Below are positions 1-9,535 of a stretch of 14,661 bases of DNA, in pieces. Source of the DNA: Ramicandelaber brevisporus (lineage: Eukaryota; Kickxellomycota; Ramicandelaberales; Ramicandelaberaceae); contig MU602878.1 in NCBI GenBank assembly GCA_025201865.1, positions 13,274-27,934 of the forward strand. Direction: 5' to 3'. The translations under genes and the position numbers were made by a program. Numbering within the stretch: position 1 is the stretch's first letter; each line of letters starts with the position of its first letter. Under the pieces are notes generated by a model. It searched no databases, was not told where the DNA came from, and worked only from the letters and a program-made list of their open reading frames with translations.

Positions 1-1748
<1,748 letters not shown>

Positions 1749-1750
1749 CT

Positions 1751-1783
1751 ATTGGACGTGTCAACGTGCACTCTCTGTGACGT
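1751..1783 (-). promoter_or_regulatory. Candidate CCAAT box and CRE/ATF-like element upstream of CDC48
   Basis: The bases attgg at 1751-1755 read CCAAT on the coding strand of CDC48, 165 bp before its ATG. TGACGT at 1778-1783 is the core bound by bZIP factors of the ATF/CREB type. CCAAT is the binding site of the Hap/NF-Y complex in fungi. Both are short motifs, so function is inferred from position only. Confidence 0.3.
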
Positions 1784-1790
1784 GCTTGAG

Positions 1791-1835
1791 CAAAAACAAA
1801 AAACAAAAACAAAAACAAAAACAAAAACAACAAAA
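1791..1835. repeat. (CAAAAA)n microsatellite
   Basis: Seven slightly irregular copies of CAAAAA lie in the CDC48 upstream region. The tract is non-coding and consistent with replication slippage. Confidence 0.85.
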
Positions 1836-1940
1836 TGACAGCAAAAAAATTGTAACTTAACGCAAAGCGAAAGAAGAAAAGAGTATTAAGATAAAATGGA
1901 GGAAGAAGAAGAAGAAGAAAAGGGAAGGAAATGAATTATC

Positions 1941-3785
1941 TTACAGAGGTCTATATAGAACAGATGTGATGAATTTGGACCGATACCGCGTTGTTACGGA
2001 AAGTGAAACCACATCATTTACAATGGGAGATGCGTACAGATGCCCCAGGTGGACATGCAATGGCATTGTCAGTGCGGATGGATCGTTGCTATCCGAATCC
2101 ACATTCAGCAGCATAGATTGCAGGTGCGGAGGCAATGCGGGAGGCTCGAGCACTCGTCTCCTGCGGCCATCGCTGCCGTCTGTGTAAATGGGCTGACTAA
2201 TGAGCAGAGCTGGTGGGATTTCGTTGTGGTAATCGCCTGGCGGTGGCTGTGCGCATGCTCTGCTATCAAGAAGTTCATATGGATCATCAATGCCCTCAAT
2301 AGGCTCGGTCTTCTGCAATTTGTTGCTGATGCAGCCGTTACCATTGCTACCATTACCATTGCTACCATTACCATTGCTGTTGTTGTTGTTGTTGCTGCTG
2401 CTGTTGTTGTCGGTGTCGATATCTTCAAGTGAAACGTCACAGGCAGCAGTTCGGGTGGGATTTGTAACAATTCGAGACATTGTCAAATCGACATGTATAA
2501 GATTGACTCTGCCATATCCCACTCTCGACTCGCTTCCTTCAACATCATCGCCATCCTCGTCAGTCAGCCAATCGTATAAATGCGACAAAGTCCACTTGTT
2601 ATCCACAATAAACTTGATATAGTGTGTCCCAGCTGGAAGAAAGAGACTAACTCTGAAGTCACCTGCTCTTGGTTTAAACTCGCCATGGCACCCATTGCTA
2701 TCGATGGCTCTTTTGAACAGCTCGCCAGCATCTGCAGCCATATCGGGAGGAACTCTGTAGATGTGAGGGCCACCGCTCAAGTTTTCATACTCTTCACCGC
2801 GCTGAATTGGATCCATTCTGATCTTGTGCTTGAATTGGTTAAACGTACCTGTGACATACACACTACTGCCACCATGAGTCCAGTACAGCGTGGTTGGAAT
2901 CAGCTTCTGGCCAGAGACTGGACCATTGAGTCTCCGTTCGATTCTAGTTGGTGCAAGCGACGCTGCTGATGTGCCAGTAGTGCTTGATGTCGCCGACAGT
3001 GCAAGTGGGATAGGACTGAGGCTGTCGAATTGCTGCTGCGATGTGAGTCGACTTTCATGTGGCATAAATGGCGATTGAGGTGACAGAGGTGATAGCGGAG
3101 GATGGTGGATTCGGAAGTGATCCTTTGTACTCCAAGCGGGACCAGACGAAGCCGATGCCCCAATAGGTGCCAGGAATCGAGCCATTCCGCCGTGATGTTC
3201 ACCTGTGGCAGTCAACGGTGAAGGCGGAAATGGCAGTTCAGGTGACACAAGAGGTGTAGCGGTAGTAGTGCTAGTAGTAGAGTTATTAGTGACCAGCGCA
3301 GGAGACTGAGTCGATATAACCGAGAGCATACTCACTCGGCGCTGCCGTGCTGGCCTTGCTGGTCGAGCTGCAAACTTCTCTGGAGAATTTCTGGAATAGC
3401 CAACGTCGTTTTGTGGTGCTGGTGTCGCTGCGGTCGATGTTGTGGTGCGTCTTGCTCTTGTGCGTCGCGGCTCATTAAGCTTGTCGTCTGGAGCTGCAAG
3501 AATCTGCCGCATGACTGATGTCTTTGACCGTGGCTTTGGACTGTGAGTGTACTCTTCGTCAATATCCATTGGTTCGCAATGAGAAGACGCCAGATCAGAC
3601 GCAGTGGGTAGAGATGATGGATTTTGTCCTGCCATTTCGAGTAGCCGCTGCCGCAGTACATTGGAGATTGCCTCGGGCAAACCTGCAATGTCACTCTCAG
3701 TTAGCTGGCCAGTCGTAGCTAGCTTCTCCAGCTGCGCAATTTCAGGTAATAGACTTGCACCTTGAGTTGAGCTGACGTTGCCCAT
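1941..3785 (-). CDS. GAL83: AMPK/SNF1 kinase beta subunit (Gal83/Sip type)
   Basis: This is the scaffold subunit of the heterotrimeric SNF1/AMPK energy-sensing kinase; it links the catalytic alpha and the gamma subunits and directs localisation. The single-exon protein has 614 residues. It starts MGNVSS, a good N-myristoylation signal (Gly2, Ser6) resembling that of animal beta subunits, and the ATG has A at -3. Residues 60-290 are a Ser/Pro/Thr-rich disordered linker with a PKA-like site RRVS (Ser152). A CBM48 carbohydrate-binding module spans about 298-432 (YWTHGGSSVYVTGTF; KFIVDNKW), and the C-terminal ASC domain about 517-614 (LGHLYASPIVNDVVSLSVTTR... ending LYRPL). Two oddities are visible. 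About 50 extra residues lie inside the CBM (roughly 326-378), and Phe318 sits where the first sugar-stacking Trp is usual, whereas Lys391 and Trp398 are kept. Asn/Gly repeats fill 460-484. The N- and C-terminal signatures show the gene is complete. Confidence 0.95.
   Translation of the reverse strand: MGNVSSTQGASLLPEIAQLEKLATTGQLTESDIAGLPEAISNVLRQRLLEMAGQNPSSLPTASDLASSHCEPMDIDEEYTHSPKPRSKTSVMRQILAAPDDKLNEPRRTRARRTTTSTAATPAPQNDVGYSRNSPEKFAARPARPARQRRVSMLSVISTQSPALVTNNSTTSTTTATPLVSPELPFPPSPLTATGEHHGGMARFLAPIGASASSGPAWSTKDHFRIHHPPLSPLSPQSPFMPHESRLTSQQQFDSLSPIPLALSATSSTTGTSAASLAPTRIERRLNGPVSGQKLIPTTLYWTHGGSSVYVTGTFNQFKHKIRMDPIQRGEEYENLSGGPHIYRVPPDMAADAGELFKRAIDSNGCHGEFKPRAGDFRVSLFLPAGTHYIKFIVDNKWTLSHLYDWLTDEDGDDVEGSESRVGYGRVNLIHVDLTMSRIVTNPTRTAACDVSLEDIDTDNNSSSNNNNNSNGNGSNGNGSNGNGCISNKLQKTEPIEGIDDPYELLDSRACAQPPPGDYHNEIPPALLISQPIYTDGSDGRRRRVLEPPALPPHLQSMLLNVDSDSNDPSALTMPLHVHLGHLYASPIVNDVVSLSVTTRYRSKFITSVLYRPL
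2340..2378. repeat. 15-bp in-frame tandem repeat in the AMPK beta gene
   Basis: Two exact copies of accattaccattgct (2349-2363 and 2364-2378) plus a partial third encode the Ser-Asn-Gly-Asn-Gly repeats between the CBM48 and ASC domains. A neighbouring (GTT/GCT)n tract encodes poly-Asn and Ser. The unit is a multiple of 3, so the frame is kept. Confidence 0.85.
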
Positions 3786-3923
3786 TTTTCTTTTGTATTG
3801 GAATGAAGATGATGAATGAAGAAGATGATGAATGGATGAACGGATGAGCGAACGGATGGATAGGTGTGATGTTTTGGCACTACACTCTCACAGGCATGTG
3901 GACACACTGCGCAGCGCAGCACA

Positions 3924-3929
3924 CACGTG
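3924..3929. promoter_or_regulatory. E-box CACGTG upstream of AMPK beta
   Basis: A palindromic CACGTG lies 139 bp before the AMPK beta start codon, a normal distance for a fungal upstream activating site. CACGTG is bound by bHLH factors such as Cbf1 and Pho4. Function is inferred only from motif and position. Confidence 0.3.
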
Positions 3930-4191
3930 GCAAACTTTGCACAATCACAGAAAAAGAGAGAGAGAGAGACTGCACACTAATTACACGGCTGCAAGAGTAT
4001 CTGTGAAAAAAATAGTATCGGGATGATATAAATGAAAATGAAGATAGGATGGCAAGTCAATGCGTGCAACCCTCCGCTTCGCAGCTGAAAGGAAACAAAA
4101 ATGAAGAGGTAAAAAGCAAGTAAAGAGAAGGAGGGAAAAGGGGGAGAAAGGAAACGAAAGTGATATAACGAGACGAACGAATGAAGATGGG

Positions 4192-4217
4192 GATTGCGAT
4201 TGCGATTGCGATTGCGA
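4192..4217. repeat. (GATTGC)4 microsatellite
   Basis: Four exact hexamer copies lie in the non-coding region upstream of AMPK beta. Confidence 0.9.
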
Positions 4218-4308
4218 AATGGTGATCTTCGATATTGCTGTCGATATTGCAGCAATAACAATAATAGCAACAAGAGCCACTGATAAACCGCCGCAAAACA
4301 CCAACAAT

Positions 4309-4351
4309 CACTCACTCGCTCACTCGCTCACTCGCTCAGTTGGTTGGTTGG
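4309..4351. repeat. (CACTCGCT)n followed by (TTGG)n
   Basis: Three to four copies of an 8-bp unit run directly into about three copies of TTGG. Adjacent tandem repeats of different unit length suggest repeated local slippage. Confidence 0.85.
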
Positions 4352-4718
4352 TCTCTGTCACTGTGAAAATGGCAGAGCAATAAATCAGGAGGTTGATGTG
4401 TTTTTGTTTTTTTCTCGGAACGTGGAGCACGAATCGTTGCGTGTAAGTGTATATGAGTGTGTGTATGTGTGAGTATGTGCGTGCGTGTTTGAACACAGAG
4501 AGAGACAGCTCGGGGAGAAGTGAAAGGTACACGAAAATACGTAGGGAGTGAGCGAGGAGAAAGGGGGGAAGGAAGATGAGTGAGTGAGGCAGAAGCAGGC
4601 TCGACAACAGCACGAACAACAGCACGAATAACGCAGAACGCAGAAAGCAACAAGAGGCAAAGTGGTGGCGATAGTTGTGGCGATAGTGGGAGCGGAGGCG
4701 GAAACGGAACGACCAGCG

Positions 4719-4736
4719 TATGTATGTATGTATGTA
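4719..4736. repeat. (TATG)4 microsatellite
   Basis: Four copies of a TATG/GTAT tetramer in non-coding DNA. Confidence 0.85.
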
Positions 4737-5055
4737 AATAAGTAAGCTATCCTTTGGTAAGCAGCGAAGCGCAGCGCAAAAAACAAGTCTGTCCTTTTTT
4801 GTTTTGTGACGATGGAGCTGACAGAAGAAGGAGGAGGGAGAAGAGGAGGAGGAGGAGGAAGGGTGCACAAAAAGAGCCGAGAAGAAATAAGAAATTGTCC
4901 AGTGAATGTCTGTGTTTACTATTTTCGTTGCTGCTAGTAGCGGTGGCAGTGATGGCGGTAGCGGTAGCGGTGGTGGTGGTGGTGAAAAGAAAGAAAGGCA
5001 GGCGGGAGAAGGAAACCTGCATCATGCGCCTCTTTTGAACTTGTCACGCTTAGGT

Positions 5056-5101
5056 TCTCTCTCTCTCTCTCTCTCTCTGTCTGGCTGTCTGGCTGTCTGG
5101 C
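5056..5101. repeat. (TC)n followed by (TGTCTGGC)3
   Basis: A TC dinucleotide run at 5056-5078 abuts three exact copies of an 8-bp unit at 5078-5101. It is non-coding. Confidence 0.9.
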
Positions 5102-5304
5102 TCGCTGTGGTTGACACTTCATTGCCCATTCTTAGCCATCCTCCGAACTGGGACTTTGATGTACACAACACAGCCCTTGCCAATTCGTTTCTCTCAGTCG
5201 GCGTTGCTTAATTACGCATGTGCCAGTCACACCAGCTGTATTTGCTTGTCGAGGGAGGAAGACAAAAAGCAAAAAGAACCATGTCGGATCACACTGGCCC
5301 ACGA

Positions 5305-5363
5305 TCACACAGGCACACATACAAACACACACACACGCACATACACATACGCACGCACACGCG
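5305..5363. repeat. Degenerate CA microsatellite
   Basis: CA/CACG/CATA dinucleotide-rich tract of about 60 bp. Interruptions (ACGC, ATAC) indicate an older, decaying repeat that could adopt left-handed DNA. Confidence 0.8.
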
Positions 5364-5620
5364 AGTGCATTTGATAACACCTCAAAAAAAAAAACGAAAA
5401 GCAAAAAAGCTACTGTAATGGCTACGACGATGGAACAGAGCTACAATCGACCTGCAAGCATGGTGACCGACCAATTCACACAAACACACTCGTTTTTTTT
5501 CTCTTTGCAACAATAATTTACCGAGCTGTTGGCCCCCGTTCAGTCTTCATAAATGTGTATGTCTGTGTGTGTATATGAGTCTGTTTGTTTAAAAAAAAAT
5601 TACGCAAATGAAAGATCAAG

Positions 5621-5626
5621 TTTAAT
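5621..5626 (-). terminator. Candidate poly(A) signal ATTAAA of the NPFxD gene
   Basis: The coding strand reads ATTAAA 22 bases past the stop codon at 5648. This is the commonest variant of AATAAA. The same hexamer follows two other genes in the window. Confidence 0.45.
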
Positions 5627-5647
5627 AGTGGAGAGGAAGTAGTTATA

Positions 5648-6943
5648 TTAAATCTTTAAAGAGGCTGCCAATGCACGATGACGAGATGCCAGCGACGTTC
5701 CTGACGGTGTAGATTGCAAAGAAATTGGTGGATTACTGCGCTGTTTGGCAGCGAGAGACTGGATTGCCATTCTGCTCTGAAATGTTGCGATTGCATCAAC
5801 AGGCGCTGCGGTTTCACTTTGTGAGATTGAGATGGACGGCTGTGGAAACATGTCATGTCGCACATTGACGCCCTTTTTTGTAGATGAAGATAACACATTG
5901 CCGCCATGGCCGTCTTGTCTAAATCTGGCGAATAGCGTGGCCGATGCAGATGGCGTCATTCCATCGCTTGATTTAGGCTGCCCACGCGACTCCTGTGCTT
6001 GTTGTTGCTGTTGTTGCTGTTGAATTTGATACTGGCGCTGTGACTGATGCTGCTGCGATTGATGTAGTTGAGATTTCGGGATGCAGTCCTGCTGAGGCAT
6101 GCGCGTACGAGTCATTCTATCCACCGTCTTTAGCACTTTGGCCAATAGAATCTTTTCCTCCTGATGGCGACTCAGTTCAACCTGCTGATCGGCGAATCGA
6201 CGCAAGCCTGGACGCTCAAGCTGCGATCGAAGTAAATCCTGCTGATCAGGTCGGCCAAACGCGGCAAGTGATTCCGCAGTTGGCACATGGCGCAGTTGAG
6301 AGAAATGGACCTGTGGCGACGCTGGAGACACTGGTGCCGTTGGCGAGATTGGTGTTCGTGGTGGATGTGGAAATGAGTTGCAGAGTGAGCTGAGACTGCT
6401 GGATGAAGAGCGTGAATGGGCAATTGACTTGCGATCGAATGACGCGGCTACCGGCGAGGTAGTCGCTGACACTGCGGACGGTTTGTATGGAGCGTCAATT
6501 GATGCGCAAACACGCTCCCAGTTGTCATACTGATCATCATCGTCATCGTCATTGTCAACGTCATCGTCATTGTCAGCCACGACATTATCGCAGTATTCGG
6601 GACTGTTGCTTTCTGATCGAACGACGCCACTCCGAGCACTGCCACTGCTATTGCAGCTACTGGTACTGGTTCTACTGTGGAACTGCTGAGTGAGTAGCTG
6701 TTTGCGTAAAAATGAATCGCTCTTACGGCCACTGCTGCTTCCACTGTTGCTGTTTATGCTGGTTCTTGCTGTGTTGCTATCAGCCACTGTCCAGTTGATA
6801 TCACTTTCATCGGCAAACGGATTTACAACAGGCAGGACTTCAGTTGGAGAGTGTGTGCTGCCACCCACAAAGAGTGCAGTGCCTGCTGCTGTTGTTGCTG
6901 TGGTAGTAGTAGTAGCTGTTGTAGCTGTTGCTGTTGCATACAT
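5648..6943 (-). CDS. Unrecognised low-complexity protein with NPFxD motif and predicted coiled coil
   Basis: I do not recognise this 431-residue protein. The start at 6941-6943 has A at -3, and an ATTAAA hexamer follows the stop. Visible parts in order: an Ala/Thr-rich N-terminus (1-30); VNPFADESD with an NPFxD motif at 41-45; a Ser-rich stretch; an Asp-rich acidic patch (124-138); SP/TP sites (192-210); a charged helical segment about 228-283 with heptad-like spacing (LLRSQLERPGLRRF, EEKILLAKVLKTVDRM); a polyQ tract (305-315); and a Ser-rich C-terminus with a final basic helix. NPFx(1,2)D is the peptide bound by the Sla1 SHD1 domain in yeast endocytosis, and NPF is the EH-domain ligand. A role as a cortical or endocytic adaptor is inference only. 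There is no signal peptide or membrane span. Non-random composition, length and an ordered helical block favour a real gene. Confidence 0.72.
   Translation of the reverse strand: MYATATATTATTTTTATTAAGTALFVGGSTHSPTEVLPVVNPFADESDINWTVADSNTARTSINSNSGSSSGRKSDSFLRKQLLTQQFHSRTSTSSCNSSGSARSGVVRSESNSPEYCDNVVADNDDDVDNDDDDDDQYDNWERVCASIDAPYKPSAVSATTSPVAASFDRKSIAHSRSSSSSLSSLCNSFPHPPRTPISPTAPVSPASPQVHFSQLRHVPTAESLAAFGRPDQQDLLRSQLERPGLRRFADQQVELSRHQEEKILLAKVLKTVDRMTRTRMPQQDCIPKSQLHQSQQHQSQRQYQIQQQQQQQQAQESRGQPKSSDGMTPSASATLFARFRQDGHGGNVLSSSTKKGVNVRHDMFPQPSISISQSETAAPVDAIATFQSRMAIQSLAAKQRSNPPISLQSTPSGTSLASRHRALAASLKI
6542..6577. repeat. 18-bp in-frame tandem repeat coding the acidic patch
   Basis: Two 18-bp copies (6542-6559 and 6560-6577), differing at one base, encode the Asp-rich run of the NPFxD protein. 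Confidence 0.8.
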
Positions 6944-7555
6944 TATTGTGTGGAATTTGGTGCTACGTTGCGAGAAGTCGACTGGGATGAAGAGAAGGCG
7001 ATAAACGGAGACAATTACTGCGACAAAAGATACTTGCTTCTGGCGACTGCTACGCCTGTTTGCGTCGTTCTTGTATTGTTGTGTTTGTTATTAAGTCCTA
7101 CGATGGCGCGGGTCGGGGGAGCAGCAAAGTCGCTCGACTGTGTGCAAAAAAAGGGAGAGAGAGAGACAAAAAGAGACAGAAAGAGACAGAAAGAGAATGA
7201 ATGGAAGAGGAGGAGAGCAAAGGTAGACACGCAATCTCCATCTCCTCTCAATACTCACACCCATCCACCGCAACCCAATCAGGTGCTAGCAGGCACATTT
7301 GACGAGACACGCGTTCAACCGTGAGTAAAGGTTAGAGTGGTATGTTCAATGCAGGTAGCCAATCCATCCAGCCAGCCTACCTACCTCCACAGCCTCCTTT
7401 ATGAACATATGCTGACACAATTCGCCAATTCGCTCAAGATCGGCGGGAAATAGTGCTGGTCAATATCAAGCACACGCCGCGGGAAACAGCAATGCGATCA
7501 ATTAAGAAAAGCAAAGAGTGGCGTTGAAATAATATTAAGAGTAAATTCATTACAT
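6944..7555 (-). promoter_or_regulatory. Intergenic region: NPFxD gene promoter and ligase 3' flank
   Basis: This 612-bp non-coding gap includes an imperfect GAGACAGAAA tandem repeat around 7160-7195, and ACGCGT at 7309-7314, which matches the MluI cell-cycle box bound by MBF-type factors. The part next to 7555 is AT-rich, as expected for a 3' end, but has no clear ATTAAA or AATAAA. No RNA gene was recognised. Confidence 0.4.
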
Positions 7556-8959
7556 TTATTCGGAAGGGGATGGTGGCTGGCGACCGTGTAAGAAAGTGGA
7601 ATGGCGCTCAACGAGTTCGTGAATGATAAAGAACTCAATCTCACGGTCATCCTCGCCTTCGCCGTCGCTCTTGTTGTGATTGCGGCGAGTCTGTTCAATT
7701 TCCTTGTTGCCCAGCACAATGTGTGAAGTAGCCCATTGCGAATCATCACTAATGCGTGAATCCTGAAGACCCGGAAGCGCAGCCACTGCCGGTGAGACCG
7801 CCCGCGGCGCATCCGCCAGCGAGGCATCGTACGAACGAGACGAAGTCGGAACAGACGCATCAACAGCCCCCGTTGCTGCGACAACTGATGTGGACGTCAG
7901 ACTTGATGGAATGTTACCCTGAGATGGCTTCGGTGAGTGTCTCGGAGATCCGCCTGGAGACGTGGCTGGCGTGTGCATCGGGAAGGATCGTCGCGAGATC
8001 AAGCTGACCGAGTTCTTTCTCGTTTGCAGCAAGTTTCCAATGACCAAGTGATGGCCATACTTGAGGAGAGCCTGTCTTGCCTTTGGCACAAGCATATCTG
8101 GATCGGTCTCGAGCTTGAACGACACGATGAATCCATCTCCAGCCCACTTGTGCACGAGCGGACCCAAAAACTTGGGTACTTGGTCCATCGTGAGTGTCAG
8201 GCCGCCGGCAGAGCTTTGGATCTTGTGCTCGGCCATGCGTGGCGCTGGGATGAAAAAGTCGCTAACAGCCGCTGCAAGATAGAACAGACTGCGTGGACCA
8301 AATGTAGGCGCAATTGCAGTGGTCGCAGCGCGCAGCAAGAACAGATAGTCAGACAATGTGTGGAATGGAATGCTCAACAGACGGCCGTTGTCCATGGCTT
8401 TGTGGTACTTGGTCACAACAGCACGCATCTTCGCAGCCTCAGACTCATCAATGAGCAGGCTGCCAGTCGACTCTTCAACTCGTACGTAGTTGAGGAAGCA
8501 ATGGCCAGTGTGTGGATAGTGGCGCGAATATGGCTGCAGACTGCGCTCGCGATGCAAGAACACCACTGCATAGCTGACATCTTCTTCCTTGTTATCGTGA
8601 CTGTCGTATTCCAGGAAGTGCTCGGCCGATGAAGCGCCACGCGTTCCTGCGCTGAAATTGTCCACGAAACGCACAGTCTGGTTCTCCAGCGGGACAGCCG
8701 TGCCACCGCTTGTGATAAGCACCATACGCCGGCCCTTAACAGCAGCATGCTTGGCGATAAATGCGCTCAGCTGCTGCTCGGCCCATGGCAGGTTCTTGGG
8801 CGGCTTGTTCTGCTCAAAGTACGTCTCTGGGTCAACGACAACGCGCGCCGAGGCGCTGGAAGAGGCAGCTGGCATTGTAGAGACCAGGGGAGTTGGCGAG
8901 CGGCTTCCAACGCCGGCTATGGAGAGATTGTTTGTCTCGGGAACGGAAAGTGTGTCCAT
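7556..8959 (-). CDS. CAB2: Phosphopantothenate-cysteine ligase (PPCS, Cab2 type)
   Basis: This enzyme performs the second step of coenzyme A synthesis, joining cysteine to 4'-phosphopantothenate with nucleotide hydrolysis in the cytosol. The protein has 467 residues. Family signatures are clear: TSGGTAVPLE at 83-92, VRFVDNFSAGTRGASSAE at 96-113, FLHRERSLQPY at 134-144, LAAAVSDFFIP at 228-238, KIQSS at 246-250, SFKLETD at 280-286 and HLVIGNLLQTR at 304-314. The C-terminal IIHELVERHSTFL corresponds to the closing helix of eukaryotic PPCS. Human (about 311 residues) and yeast (about 365) enzymes are shorter. The difference is an N-terminal Ser/Pro tail (1-45) and a Ser/Pro/Ala-rich insert at about 324-405, before the last conserved block. 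The start ATG (8957-8959) has G at -3. No intron is needed. Confidence 0.96.
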   Translation of the reverse strand: MDTLSVPETNNLSIAGVGSRSPTPLVSTMPAASSSASARVVVDPETYFEQNKPPKNLPWAEQQLSAFIAKHAAVKGRRMVLITSGGTAVPLENQTVRFVDNFSAGTRGASSAEHFLEYDSHDNKEEDVSYAVVFLHRERSLQPYSRHYPHTGHCFLNYVRVEESTGSLLIDESEAAKMRAVVTKYHKAMDNGRLLSIPFHTLSDYLFLLRAATTAIAPTFGPRSLFYLAAAVSDFFIPAPRMAEHKIQSSAGGLTLTMDQVPKFLGPLVHKWAGDGFIVSFKLETDPDMLVPKARQALLKYGHHLVIGNLLQTRKNSVSLISRRSFPMHTPATSPGGSPRHSPKPSQGNIPSSLTSTSVVAATGAVDASVPTSSRSYDASLADAPRAVSPAVAALPGLQDSRISDDSQWATSHIVLGNKEIEQTRRNHNKSDGEGEDDREIEFFIIHELVERHSTFLHGRQPPSPSE

Positions 8960-9170
8960 CTCTATCGTGTATGTGTCGTGATGTTCGAGCCCTGGTGCCG
9001 ACTGTTGTACTGTGTTGTATTGTTCTGTGCTGTTGCTGTAGTGTAGTTGCTGTCGCTGTTGCTGCTGCTGCAGTTGTTGTTGTTGTTGCTGTTATCAACA
9101 AGGAGGGGACAAGTTCGTGCTGTTGAACGCGCATCAGGCAAGCGACGCGTGAGGTTTATCACGAACACAC

Positions 9171-9187
9171 ACACGTGTAACACGTGT
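9171..9187. promoter_or_regulatory. Twin E-box palindromes ACACGTGT
   Basis: Two ACACGTGT palindromes at 9171-9178 and 9180-9187 overlap CACGTG cores 9 bp apart, about 215 bp upstream of the ligase start codon. Tandem bHLH sites (Cbf1/Pho4-like) would fit. Cbf1 links to sulfur amino-acid metabolism in yeast and this enzyme uses cysteine, but that connection is inference. Confidence 0.35.
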
Positions 9188-9463
9188 GCCGCGTAACAAG
9201 CGCATTTTCCGAGCCAACGGCGAGTCAGGTGAGACTGGCCGATTCAACATCCACTACTGCATCAGCCATCGAGATACGAGAGGGGGGGAGCATTGACCAA
9301 ACCGCCTTGAAGGTGGTCTGATGAGTGCCCGACCGACCACGCGATATGTGTGCTTGACAAACTTGATTAAAATCGAGACGCAGCATCGATGCCATTAATC
9401 ATGCATGCAAAGTCGTTTGATTCATCATCGCGCATCCTAAGATATACAAGTGGATAAACTTCC

Positions 9464-9469
9464 TTTAAT
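9464..9469 (-). terminator. Candidate poly(A) signal ATTAAA of SRC1
   Basis: ATTAAA on the coding strand, 66 bases past the stop codon at 9536-9538, in an AT-rich context. Confidence 0.45.
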
Positions 9470-9535
9470 AAAAGTAATTGAAAGTAATTAAAAGGAAATG
9501 GGAAAGGGAAAGGAAGTGAATAGGGTATTGAATGA

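Larger units (their letters stand above)
3786..5647 (-). promoter_or_regulatory. 1.86-kb repeat-dense non-coding region upstream of AMPK beta
   Basis: I see no credible gene here. All open frames translate to monotonous Ser/Leu/Phe or His/Thr runs made by microsatellites. The region should hold the AMPK beta promoter and leader (near 3786) and the 3' flank of the NPFxD gene (near 5647). It contains GATGAATG-like short repeats just upstream of the AMPK beta ATG, (AG)n at 3955-3969, GATTGC, CACTCGCT, TATG, GGA/GGT, CT, TGTCTGGC and CA repeats. It is three or more times longer than the other intergenic gaps in the window. No tRNA or snRNA-like structure was recognised. Confidence 0.5.
8960..9535 (-). 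promoter_or_regulatory. Intergenic region: ligase promoter/leader and SRC1 3' flank
   Basis: This 576-bp gap has no credible gene. On the coding strand the roughly 150 bases before the ligase ATG are rich in CAA, CAG and CAC, like the CDC48 leader. Further upstream are two ACACGTGT palindromes, an ACGCGT at 9145-9150 and, near the SRC1 stop, A-rich duplicated bits (aaagtaatt twice at 9471-9489). No tRNA-like fold was recognised. Confidence 0.45.

Noticed and set aside
2655-2815. An unspliced intron explaining the extra residues in the AMPK beta CBM48
   Set aside because: The segment stays in frame. The only GTATGT on the coding strand encodes the conserved VYVTG strand, and I found no matching donor-acceptor pair at the edges of the insert.
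4192-5363. CRISPR-like repeat arrays
   Set aside because: The repeats are contiguous microsatellites without unique spacers, in a eukaryotic non-coding region.
3977-5516. Several 60-182 codon open frames on both strands
   Set aside because: All are low-complexity readings of microsatellites (His/Thr, Ser/Leu/Phe, Val/Gly runs) with competing frames on both strands and no domain.
7937-8632. A 231-codon plus-strand frame
   Set aside because: It is antisense to the well-identified phosphopantothenate-cysteine ligase and carries no recognisable domain.
9237-9450. Possible small RNA gene (tRNA or box C/D snoRNA-like TGATGAG)
   Set aside because: No cloverleaf, T-loop consensus, terminal stem or paired C/D boxes could be drawn; a single heptamer match is expected by chance.
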